Below are positions 1 through 6,972 of a stretch of DNA of 27,199 nucleotides, piece after piece; the stretch's first letter is position 1; every line of letters starts with the position of its first letter. The DNA is from an uncultured Clostridia bacterium (GTDB lineage Bacteria > Bacillota > Clostridia > TANB77 > CAG-508). Made by a program: the position numbers and the translations under genes. The notes under the pieces were generated by a model. That model searched no databases. It worked only from the letters and a program-made list of their open reading frames with translations, and was not told where the DNA came from. Where the stretch lies: assembly GCA_934162615.1 (NCBI GenBank), contig CAKPJK010000016.1, positions 1-27,199 on the forward strand. The letters run 5' to 3'.

Positions 1-1940
1 CCAAAAGCATCACTATTAATACAAATATCATAATTAGAATGATTATCCCATTCCTTTTCAGTATAATATTTATAATGATTTGCTCTTAATTTATCAATAC
101 GTTTAATTTCTTTCTCAGCCTTAGATTTATCCATACCATAATATGTAGTTGCTCTGTTAATTTTATCTTCCATATCACTATAAACAAAAACATTTATAAC
201 ATTTTCTCTACCAGATAAGATAAAATCAGCACATCTACCAACAATAACGCAAGATTCTTTGTCAGCTACTTCTTTTATTAATTCAGATTCTTTAATGAAT
301 AACTCATCACTATTATTTAATCCTGAATAATATCCATTATTTAAACTTGCTAAAGCATCTCTTTTTTGTTCATTGTTTTCAATATATTCTTCAGATAAAC
401 CTGTCTCTTCTGCTACTTTTGAAATAAATTCATTATCATATAATTTTATTCCTAATTTATCTGCAACTAATTTTCCAATATATCTTCCACCTGATGCATA
501 TTCCCTTGCTATTGTTATAACAACATGTTTTGAAAGTTTGCTTTCTGTGTTTGCCATAGTTTCTTTGTTTACTACTTTTACATTTCCTTGTTTTAATTTT
601 CTTATTTCTCTTATCAAGAATATTGTTGCTAATATAAATGCTAATCCATCAGCAAATGGTCCTGCGAATAAAACTCCATGTATTCCAAACATCTTTCCTA
701 AAACAATCATTGCTGGTATTAAGAAAGCAATTTGTCTTGATATTGAAAGTATTGCACTTATTATGCTCTTTCCAATTGCTTGGAAGAATATTCCTGATGG
801 AATTTGGATTCCATTACAAATGCAAAGCATTAAGTATGTTCTAAATGCCAAACATGCAAATTCCATATAATTTGCGTCTCCGCTACCAAATATTGATATT
901 AATTTATCTGGTATTGTTTGGAATAATATAAATGCTATTGTACTTATTACAACACTTGAACCTAATACGATTTTTAATGTTGTTTTTACTCTGTCAAATT
1001 TTCTAGCACCATAATTGTATCCAAATATTGGTTGTGCTCCTGCTGCAATTCCTATTATGATACTGTTTAATATTTGGCTTATCTTCATTACAATTCCTAA
1101 AACTGTAATTGGTATTTCTGCTCCAAATTTTGATTCTGCTCCATATTTTCCAAGTGTATTGTTTTCAGTAGCCATTACAAATACTATACTCATTTGGTTT
1201 ATAAAACTGCTTATTCCTAACATTGAAACTTTTTTTGCTACACTTGATTTTATTTTAAATGATTCTTTGCTTAATTTTATTGATTTGAATTTTTTAACAT
1301 ATAATGCATTTAATATAAATACTAAAATTTGGCTTATTACAGTTGCAATTGCTGCTCCTTCAACTCCCATTTTAAATACAAATATAAATATTGGGTCTAA
1401 TATTGTGTTTAATACTGCACCTACAAGCATTGTTGTCATTGAATATTTTGGACTTCCATCTGACCTTATTATTGAGTTTAATGTTGTTCCTATCATTGAG
1501 AATGGTAATCCTATTGCTATTACATAACCATATTTTAATGCATATTCTTTTAATGTTTCTGTACATCCAAACATTGTTAATAATTGTGGTAAAAATATTA
1601 ATGTTATTGCACAAAATAATACTGATACTATTGTTGAAATTGCTAGTGCATTTCCTACACCATTTGCTGCTTCGTCTTTTTTCTTTTCTCCTAGTTTTAG
1701 GCTTAAATATGCTGATGCTCCATCTCCAAACATTAGTGAAAATGCTAATCCTATCATTACTAATGGGAATACTACGTTTGTTGCTCCATTTCCTAGGTAT
1801 CCTACTCCCCACCCAATAAAGATTTGGTCTACTATGTTATATAGCGAGTTTACTAATAGGGATATTATGCATGGGATTGAAAATTTTCTTATTAATTTTC
1901 CTATTTTTTCTGTTCCCAGTATGTTTTCTTCTTTTTCCAA
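1..1940 (-). CDS. MATE efflux transporter fused to cytidylate-kinase-like domain (3' end outside window)
   Basis: The frame is open from 1940 to the window edge, 646 codons without a stop. Residues 1-445 are a MATE (multi-antimicrobial extrusion) cation/drug antiporter. It opens with ILGTEKIGKLIRKFSIPC, has the DQIFIGWGVGYLGNGA segment and many hydrophobic helices. From about residue 473 the same chain becomes a Cytidylate_kin2-type (AAA_26) domain: VVITIAREYASGGRYIG replaces a classical P-loop, then DKLGIKLYD and later CVIVGRCADFIL. I checked codon phase at the start, at the junction (540-572) and at the window edge, and all agree. The start is TTG at 1940, chosen because AAGGAGAG lies just upstream and the protein then begins like other MATE proteins. 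An in-frame ATG at 2045 with AGAGG upstream would add 35 residues. What the kinase-like domain phosphorylates is unknown. Confidence 0.88.
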   Translation of the reverse strand, partial: MEKEENILGTEKIGKLIRKFSIPCIISLLVNSLYNIVDQIFIGWGVGYLGNGATNVVFPLVMIGLAFSLMFGDGASAYLSLKLGEKKKDEAANGVGNALAISTIVSVLFCAITLIFLPQLLTMFGCTETLKEYALKYGYVIAIGLPFSMIGTTLNSIIRSDGSPKYSMTTMLVGAVLNTILDPIFIFVFKMGVEGAAIATVISQILVFILNALYVKKFKSIKLSKESFKIKSSVAKKVSMLGISSFINQMSIVFVMATENNTLGKYGAESKFGAEIPITVLGIVMKISQILNSIIIGIAAGAQPIFGYNYGARKFDRVKTTLKIVLGSSVVISTIAFILFQTIPDKLISIFGSGDANYMEFACLAFRTYLMLCICNGIQIPSGIFFQAIGKSIISAILSISRQIAFLIPAMIVLGKMFGIHGVLFAGPFADGLAFILATIFLIREIRKLKQGNVKVVNKETMANTESKLSKHVVITIAREYASGGRYIGKLVADKLGIKLYDNEFISKVAEETGLSEEYIENNEQKRDALASLNNGYYSGLNNSDELFIKESELIKEVADKESCVIVGRCADFILSGRENVINVFVYSDMEDKINRATTYYGMDKSKAEKEIKRIDKLRANHYKYYTEKEWDNHSNYDICINSDAF

Positions 1941-2002
1941 TTTTCTCTCCTTCTTTCTTTTAATATTTTTTGTCTTTGGGCGTAAAAAACCAGAATTAAG
2001 AT

Positions 2003-2029
2003 TTTGTACGCAGTGAAAACTGCTACAAA
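2003..2029 (+). other. GAAA-capped hairpin sequence in the MATE leader
   Basis: On the plus strand GCAGT-GAAA-ACTGC (2010-2023) is extended by TTTGTA and TACAAA with one bulged C. Further out, AGAATT and AATTCT can also pair. On the transporter mRNA (minus strand) the same arms pair around a TTTC loop. It lies between the two candidate start codons, so it may be untranslated leader or part of an N-terminal extension. The pairing is seen directly; a role is inference. Confidence 0.4.
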
Positions 2030-2058
2030 TTCTAATTTCTACCATATTTATCCTCTAC

Positions 2059-2087
2059 AGAAATTTATCATATTATGATAAATTTCT
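2059..2087. promoter_or_regulatory. 29-nt perfect palindrome, candidate operator
   Basis: Two 14-nt arms (AGAAATTTATCATA and its exact reverse complement) flank a single central T. The site lies about 55 nt downstream of the likely transcription start of the MATE gene and just before the AGAGG that precedes the ATG at 2045. MATE genes are often controlled by MarR-type repressors that bind such dyads, but no regulator gene lies beside it here. It could also act as an RNA hairpin. Confidence 0.5.
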
Positions 2088-2090
2088 TAA

Positions 2091-2126
2091 AGTATAAAAA
2101 ATAGTAAGTCCTTGTCTGGACTTACG
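2091..2126 (-). terminator. Intrinsic terminator or attenuator in the MATE leader
   Basis: On the minus strand GTAAGTCC-agacaa-GGACTTAC is followed by TATTTTTTATAC. The hairpin begins about 15 nt after the likely start of the MATE transcript (-10 at 2148-2153), which suggests premature termination inside a leader. If that promoter is not used, the hairpin would instead end the mnmA-tcdA-kinase operon coming from 2488. Upstream AAGTC could compete for the GACTT arm, as in an antiterminator. No known riboswitch consensus was recognised. Confidence 0.5.
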
Positions 2127-2147
2127 TTTTACCTGCGCGACTTATCT

Positions 2148-2177
2148 ATTATAACATATTTTTTCTTTTTGTGTAAG
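2148..2177 (-). promoter_or_regulatory. Putative promoter of the MATE-kinase gene
   Basis: The minus strand has TATAAT (2148-2153) with CTTACA (2172-2177) 18 nt upstream as a four-of-six match to TTGACA. The -10 is perfect and the -35 is weak. The leader to the TTG start is about 200 nt and is rich in hairpins. Confidence 0.45.
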
Positions 2178-2272
2178 TATTTTTTGAAATTTTTTATATT
2201 AATTTTTTCATAAATTAATTATTTAATTTGTTTCCGTGTCATCACTTGTACAACCTCTGTTTAGTTATTTTC

Positions 2273-2461
2273 TTATCTTTCCAATATTTTTCCCGGTATG
2301 TTTAGATTTTTTGCTACTGCACAACGTACAAAACCTTCGTCGTCATTTGCTAACTTTTCCAATATTGTTTCAAAAATAGTAATTTGTTCCTTTAAATCCT
2401 CTCCAAATTCATTATACTTGGGATAAGATAGCAATATTATATCAAATTTTTTTACATAATG
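2273..2461 (-). pseudogene. Remnant of a repeat protein (leucine-rich-variant/HEAT-like)
   Basis: An open minus-strand frame ends at TAA 2273 and reads ...EQITIFETILEKLANDDEGFVRCAVAKN, then IPGKILER. The pattern LANDD..VR.AVAKN..IP..ILE is the signature of leucine-rich-variant/HEAT-like repeats, which normally occur many times in tandem. Only one repeat and part of another remain, with no ATG and no ribosome-binding site at the available TTG codons. It lies in a different frame from the kinase-like gene ending at 2488. A decayed fragment is the simplest reading; a very short expressed ORF cannot be excluded. The rest of 2154-2487 is AT-rich, with nothing else I can support. Confidence 0.4.
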
Positions 2462-2487
2462 TAAGTAAAAAATTAAAAAAGATATAT

Positions 2488-3627
2488 TTATAAAATTTCC
2501 ATTATTTCTTCTGTTCTTTCTTTTTGATATCTTTGTTCATTTATTTTATAAAAATACATATTTATATTTTTATCTATTTTCTTTTCGTCAAAATCATTCT
2601 CTTTATATAAATAATCTGTATCAATAATAACTAAATCACCCTTATGTAGTGGTTCTTCTTCTTTTATTGTTTCTTCTATATATCCTACAGATTCTTTTTT
2701 TACATATAACGGCTCTTTAAGATGTATCACATTATCCTTTTTTAATCTACCTAGATTTTCCATTTTTGCATCTAGCCAAATTATTCCATCATTTCTTAAT
2801 TCTTTATAAATAAGATATGCGTCTTCATCTGTTATACTGATGTCACTTTCAACATATTCAGAAATCTCTATGTATAAATCTTTATTTTTTATTTTTCTTC
2901 TAAGTAATGGTTGTAAAATTCTTCTATGATATGGTATTTTATTTGTAAGTCTCCTTTCACCTAATTTTATAACTTTATTACCTAATTTATAAACATTAGA
3001 ATGGTCTCCTTTTCCTATATATTCTACATCTGATACATCAGCCATTTCATTTTGTGCAATTTCTTCAAATATCATCGTTAAAGCTTGCACCAAATTGTTA
3101 TCTAAATTATTTCCTTTTTTTCCTGTTAATTTTCTAACTATATTAGGATGTACTTTTTTTAATTCTTCTTTATTAGTTGATTTTAATTTTTTTAATAAAC
3201 CCGTTAAATCGTCTATATTACTTGAATCAATTATTAAATCCAAATTATTGCGAATATAATCGATTTCATTATTTTGTATTAAGTCATCTAGAAATTCATA
3301 TAGTGTATAATATGATATTCTTATTAATTCATACATTTCATGTAAAAATGAATATCTCTGTTTAAATTCCATTTCTTTTGTTATATCTAAAATGGTTTTT
3401 ATTCCAAACTTTCTATAAATTATATCACTATTATAATATACAACGTTTTTCATTACCGGTATATCTTTTATTTCATTTATAAAAAAAAGAAAATTATGAT
3501 CATCACATAAACCAATATATTTTAGAAAATCTCTTCTTATTTTTAACATTTTCTTTTCATTATTTCTGTATATTTTAATGTAGTTTATTAAATTTTCAAA
3601 ACTATCTATTTTTATAAAAAATTTCAT
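2488..3627 (-). CDS. Atypical protein-kinase-fold protein
   Basis: This 379-aa protein is of unknown function. Residues 1-200 are a mostly helical, charged region I do not recognise. Residues 203-340 carry reduced hallmarks of the protein-kinase/aminoglycoside-phosphotransferase fold. These are a glycine loop GKGDHSNVY (205-213), a VIK strand lysine (K221), a catalytic-loop-like WLDAKMEN (D286, N291) in place of HRD....N, and IDTDYLY (D336) in place of DFG. All key polar residues are present, so it may be active. It starts 6 nt after tcdA stops, so it is probably co-transcribed with mnmA and tcdA. That context could link it to tRNA modification or small-molecule phosphorylation, which is inference. 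There is no signal peptide or membrane segment. Confidence 0.75.
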   Translation of the reverse strand: MKFFIKIDSFENLINYIKIYRNNEKKMLKIRRDFLKYIGLCDDHNFLFFINEIKDIPVMKNVVYYNSDIIYRKFGIKTILDITKEMEFKQRYSFLHEMYELIRISYYTLYEFLDDLIQNNEIDYIRNNLDLIIDSSNIDDLTGLLKKLKSTNKEELKKVHPNIVRKLTGKKGNNLDNNLVQALTMIFEEIAQNEMADVSDVEYIGKGDHSNVYKLGNKVIKLGERRLTNKIPYHRRILQPLLRRKIKNKDLYIEISEYVESDISITDEDAYLIYKELRNDGIIWLDAKMENLGRLKKDNVIHLKEPLYVKKESVGYIEETIKEEEPLHKGDLVIIDTDYLYKENDFDEKKIDKNINMYFYKINEQRYQKERTEEIMEIL

Positions 3628-3633
3628 AATTTT

Positions 3634-4382
3634 CTACTTTCCTCCAATAATATCCTTTATAATCTCTCCTGCAATAATCAAACCTGCAACAGAAGGCACA
3701 AAAGAAATACTTCCAGGAACTTGATTACGAATACTACACTTTCTTTTAGTACCCGGAGGACAAATACAATTTGTCTTACAACTATTTTCAATATTTTCAT
3801 ATGGACGTATTGGTTCTTCTTTTGAATAAACAACTTTAAGTTTCTTTATTCCTCTGCTTCTCAATTCCTTTCTCATAACCTTTGCCAATGGACATACTGA
3901 AGTTTTATAAATATCTGTTACCTCAAATCTTGTTGGGTCAAGTTTGTTTCCTGTTCCCATACTTGAAATAATAGGAATATTTAATTTATTGGCTCTTACA
4001 ACCAACTCAATTTTAGCGGTTACAGTGTCCACACTATCTACTATGTAATCAACTGTATCATCTAAAATTTCTTTGCTGTCTGGCATAAAAAATTCTTGAT
4101 ATACTTCCACATTTGCATTTGGGTTTATTTCTAAAATTCTTTCCTTTGCAACTTCAACTTTTGGCTTTCCAATTGTTTTTCTAGTTGCAATTATTTGTCT
4201 ATTCAAATTTGTTAAGCAAATCTTGTCATCATCTACTAATACAAAATTGCTAACTCCTGCTCTTACAAGTCCTTCTACAACAAATGAGCCAACTCCACCA
4301 ATTCCAAATACTGCAACTTTAGCATTTTGTAATTTTTCAATTCCTTCTTTTCCTATCAATAATTCTGTTCTTGAAAATTGAT

Positions 4383-4389
<7 letters not shown>
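3634..4389 (-). CDS. tcdA: tRNA threonylcarbamoyladenosine dehydratase (ThiF/MoeB/HesA superfamily)
   Basis: TcdA uses ATP to cyclise the t6A base at position 37 of ANN-decoding tRNAs to ct6A. The 251-aa protein has the E1-like adenylation fold. The nucleotide loop is GIGGVGSF (29-36), followed by the acidic LVDDDKI strand and NLNRQI (the arginine that contacts ATP). SMGTGNKLDPT and the C-terminal PGSISFVPSVAGLIIAGE are typical of TcdA rather than ThiF or MoeB. The cysteine-rich CKTNCICPPGTKRKC (about 204-218) is usual in this clostridial group. Its ATG (4387-4389) overlaps the mnmA stop codon, so translation is coupled. A partner Fe-S/sulfur enzyme (CsdA/E in E. coli) is not required in vitro, but the nearby SufS could play that part. 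Confidence 0.9.
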
Positions 4390-5438
<1,049 letters not shown>

Positions 5439-5509
5439 TTTTACCTCCGGTTGTCAATGGGAATGCTCCTTTTTGACAACTTTTTATACTTTCTTGTTAA
5501 TTTTACTAA

Positions 5510-5557
5510 ATTTAAAAATAAATGTACCCATCAAATCAAAATGCTGATTTGATGGGT
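5510..5557 (-). terminator. Rho-independent terminator after the 143-aa gene
   Basis: On the minus strand a 12-bp perfect stem (ACCCATCAAATC and its complement, 5526-5557) with an 8-nt loop is followed by ACATTTATTTTTAAATTT. It separates the 143-aa gene from mnmA, so mnmA needs its own promoter somewhere in 5440-5525. I could not place that promoter with confidence. Confidence 0.75.
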
Positions 5558-5565
5558 GAAAGAGA

Positions 5566-5997
5566 CTAGTCGTTTCTGCTGTACTCATAATTTGCAGCAA
5601 CAAGTAAAGCACATTTGCCTTCACCAACCATGGCATAATATAGCATTGTTCTATCTCTTGTCATTATCATTTCAGGAATCATCTCTTCATTTTTAGAAAA
5701 GCGCACAACTTCCATGAATTCACTAAGCGTTGAAATCAAAATTACCTCAGGATGCTTCTCCTTTACAATTTTCTCAACAGATTCTTCGACATTTAGCTTC
5801 TCAAAAAAATCCTGTTCAATATCACTGCTTTCAAAAATTTCTGCATCCTCGATAGAATCCCGTGCGTTTTTAAATTTAATTTTTTTATCATTGTCATTAT
5901 GCACCAAGTAATTTTGAAAATAAATTTCTGCCCACTCCTTAGCTATATTTTTGCCTTTTGGTTTTCTCCCCATAGAATAAAACATTAAATCCAACAC
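5566..5997 (-). CDS. Hypothetical soluble protein, free-standing gene
   Basis: The family is not recognised. The GTG start at 5997 is supported by AGAGAGGAC upstream and gives 143 aa; a later ATG would begin at MGRKPKG. The N-terminus is basic (GRKPKGKN), the middle is very acidic (DIEQDFFEKLNVEESVEKIVKEKH), and the end is a more hydrophobic alpha/beta stretch (VILISTLSEF, TMLYYAMVGEGKCALLVAA). There is no signal peptide, membrane helix or known motif. It has its own perfect consensus promoter and its own terminator, so it is a single-gene unit placed between sufU and mnmA rather than part of either operon. That isolation and its base composition suggest an accessory gene. No function can be assigned. 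Confidence 0.7.
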   Translation of the reverse strand: MLDLMFYSMGRKPKGKNIAKEWAEIYFQNYLVHNDNDKKIKFKNARDSIEDAEIFESSDIEQDFFEKLNVEESVEKIVKEKHPEVILISTLSEFMEVVRFSKNEEMIPEMIMTRDRTMLYYAMVGEGKCALLVAANYEYSRND

Positions 5998-6044
5998 AAT
6001 AATGTCCTCTCTTTCTTTATACTGTGCTTAAAGGTTACATAATA

Positions 6045-6073
6045 ATTATATCATCTGAACATATTTTTGTCAA
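6045..6073 (-). promoter_or_regulatory. Consensus sigma-A promoter of the 143-aa gene
   Basis: The minus strand has TTGACA (6068-6073), a 17-nt spacer and TATAAT (6045-6050), a perfect match to the housekeeping consensus. The -35 overlaps the dyad TGTCAAT-taagct-ATTGACA, which could be an operator. Confidence 0.8.
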
Positions 6074-6093
6074 TTAAGCTATTGACATTTATA

Positions 6094-6543
6094 TTAATAA
6101 GTTCCTGTACTATCATTTTTATTTAGCATATCTTCAATAGTATGCCAAGCCAAAAGAGCACATTTAACTCTTGCTGGCATATTAGATACATTTCTAAAAG
6201 CTATTGCATCTTCCAATTTTTTAAGTTCTTCCTCATCAGTTGTCTCTCTTTTTATCATTTCTATAAATGTTTTTATAATCCCTTTTGCTTCTTCAACTGT
6301 TTTACCTTTTAATGTATCTATCATTATTGATGTTGATGCTTGTGAAATTGCACATCCATGTCCTGAAAATGCCATATCTTCTATTTTATTTCCATTTAAT
6401 TTTAATTGTAGTGTTATTTCATCTCCACAATTTGGGTTGTGCCCTACTTCACAGTAATCTGCATTTTCTAGTTTCTTTTTGTTATATGAATTCATACTGT
6501 GTTCCATTATTAGTTCATTGTAAACATCTGTTAACTCGTCCAT
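6094..6543 (-). CDS. sufU: SUF-system Fe-S assembly protein SufU
   Basis: SufU is the Gram-positive zinc protein that accepts persulfide from SufS and passes it to the SufBCD scaffold. It is homologous to IscU but works as a sulfurtransferase. The 149-aa protein has the conserved ligands C39 and D41 (NPNCGDEI), C64 (GHGCAISQAS) and C128 (RVKCALLAWHT). The insert typical of SufU between the second and third cysteines (KGIIKTFIEMIKRETTDEEELKKL) separates it from IscU. The ATG follows AAAGG at a normal distance. In most Firmicutes sufU directly follows sufS. Here the 54-aa membrane-peptide unit, with its terminator, lies between them, so sufU needs readthrough or its own promoter. Confidence 0.93.
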   Translation of the reverse strand: MDELTDVYNELIMEHSMNSYNKKKLENADYCEVGHNPNCGDEITLQLKLNGNKIEDMAFSGHGCAISQASTSIMIDTLKGKTVEEAKGIIKTFIEMIKRETTDEEELKKLEDAIAFRNVSNMPARVKCALLAWHTIEDMLNKNDSTGTY

Positions 6544-6574
6544 TGAAATTTACCTTTCTTTTTTTATTAATTTA

Positions 6575-6603
6575 TTGACAATTTTATTAATTGGTGTTAA
6601 TAT
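6575..6603 (+). promoter_or_regulatory. Promoter for a convergent antisense RNA
   Basis: The plus strand has TTGACA (6575-6580), a 17-nt spacer and TAATAT (6598-6603), with start near 6610. The -35 is perfect and the -10 keeps the key A2 and T6. It points into the 3' end of the 54-aa gene on the other strand, where no plus-strand coding region exists but a strong plus-strand terminator does. Confidence 0.6.
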
Positions 6604-6605
6604 AA

Positions 6606-6638
6606 TAATATAAAGAGACAAGAGCAAGCTCTTATCTC
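6606..6638 (-). terminator. Terminator of the 54-aa peptide mRNA, overlapping its stop codon
   Basis: On the minus strand GAGATAAGAG-CTTG-CTCTTGTCTC (10 bp, one G-U) is followed by TTTATATTATTATATT. The TAA stop (6632-6634) lies within the first arm, so translation and transcription end together. Confidence 0.65.
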
Positions 6639-6691
6639 ATTGATTGGTTATGAGATTTATCTATTGGATAGATCTCTATTTTTCTTTTTTT
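6610..6691 (+). ncRNA. Candidate antisense RNA (type I antitoxin-like)
   Basis: The predicted transcript of about 80 nt runs from the promoter at 6575-6603 to the terminator ending at 6691. It contains two stem-loops: GAGACAAGAG-CAAG-CTCTTATCTC (one C-A mismatch) and the terminator hairpin. It is fully complementary to the 3' part of the 54-aa ORF, its stop codon and its terminator. No ORF or ribosome-binding site is visible in it. Bacillus RatA, SR4 and SR5 antitoxins have this convergent, 3'-overlapping layout. Promoter and terminator are seen; RNA and role are inferred. Confidence 0.55.
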
Positions 6692-6796
6692 GGAACAATA
6701 TTTTAATGCATATCTCTTTTTTGAGCAAATATGTACTAGAAACGATAGTCCTAAAAAGAAAGCTAATATTATTAATAAAACCTTTATTAACTCCAT
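6632..6796 (-). CDS. Small basic membrane peptide, candidate type I toxin
   Basis: This is a 54-aa ORF. The ATG at 6796 is preceded by AAGAAGGAGG, an excellent ribosome-binding site; a longer frame upstream of it has none. Residues 3-22 (ELIKVLLIILAFFLGLSFLV) form one transmembrane helix. The rest is short and strongly basic, with two near-identical CSKKR motifs. Size, single helix and charged tail match type I toxins such as TxpA, BsrG and the Fst/Ldr group, although I see no direct sequence relation to any of them. It has its own promoter, terminator and a leader that hides the ribosome-binding site, plus a convergent antisense promoter and terminator across the 3' end. It splits sufS from sufU. 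A small SUF-linked membrane protein is the alternative. Confidence 0.7.
   Translation of the reverse strand: MELIKVLLIILAFFLGLSFLVHICSKKRYALKYCSKKRKIEIYPIDKSHNQSMR
6652..6691 (+). terminator. Rho-independent terminator of the antisense RNA
   Basis: On the plus strand GAGATTTATC-TATTG-GATAGATCTC (10 bp, one U-G) is followed by TATTTTTCTTTTTTT. It lies inside the 54-aa coding region on the opposite strand, where no plus-strand gene exists to need it. Confidence 0.7.
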
Positions 6797-6925
6797 AGCT
6801 GTTAACCTCCTTCTTTCGAGATTTACATTTAAGTCATTAAAGACATAAATGCATAGATTAGCAAGCATATAACATAGACTTACTAGTCTATGCACTTATG
6901 CCTGAAGAAGGTTAACTTCCCAACC
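6797..6925 (-). promoter_or_regulatory. Long structured leader that sequesters the ribosome-binding site
   Basis: In the minus-strand RNA GTTAACCTTCTTC (6916-6904), close to the 5' end, pairs along all 13 positions (one U-G) with GAAGGAGGTTAAC (6813-6801), which is the ribosome-binding site of the 54-aa ORF. Inside it, 6902-6879 pairs with 6865-6842 as a 24-position stem around a 13-nt loop, with 20 Watson-Crick pairs, three G-U and one C-A. Of the five departures from perfect complementarity in the two stems, four are G-U on this strand and would be A-C on the other. That points to selection on this RNA. Confidence 0.75.
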
Positions 6926-6931
6926 GAGAAG

Positions 6932-6960
6932 ATTATAATATATATTTACTTAATAGTCAA
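6932..6960 (-). promoter_or_regulatory. Promoter of the 54-aa peptide mRNA
   Basis: The minus strand has TTGACT (6955-6960), a 17-nt spacer and TATAAT (6932-6937), five of six and six of six to consensus. It starts 13 nt after the sufS stop codon, so the peptide is made independently of the suf operon. Confidence 0.78.
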
Positions 6961-6972
6961 TATTTATTTTAA

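Noticed and set aside
1372..1819. Overlapping open frames on both strands within the MATE gene
   Set aside because: They are low-complexity shadows of the verified MATE frame, with no ribosome-binding sites and no recognisable domains.
2091..2153. Known riboswitch or T-box in the MATE leader
   Set aside because: I found no T-box motif (AGGGTGG...) and no match to guanidine, fluoride, PreQ1 or SAM consensus cores.
6601..6606. TATAAT as the -10 of the antisense promoter
   Set aside because: It would lie 20 nt from the TTGACA; TAATAT at 6598 gives the optimal 17-nt spacing.
6632..6895. A longer 87-residue reading of the small membrane-peptide gene
   Set aside because: The extra 33 codons lie in the structured leader, have no ribosome-binding site, and the internal ATG at 6796 has an excellent one.
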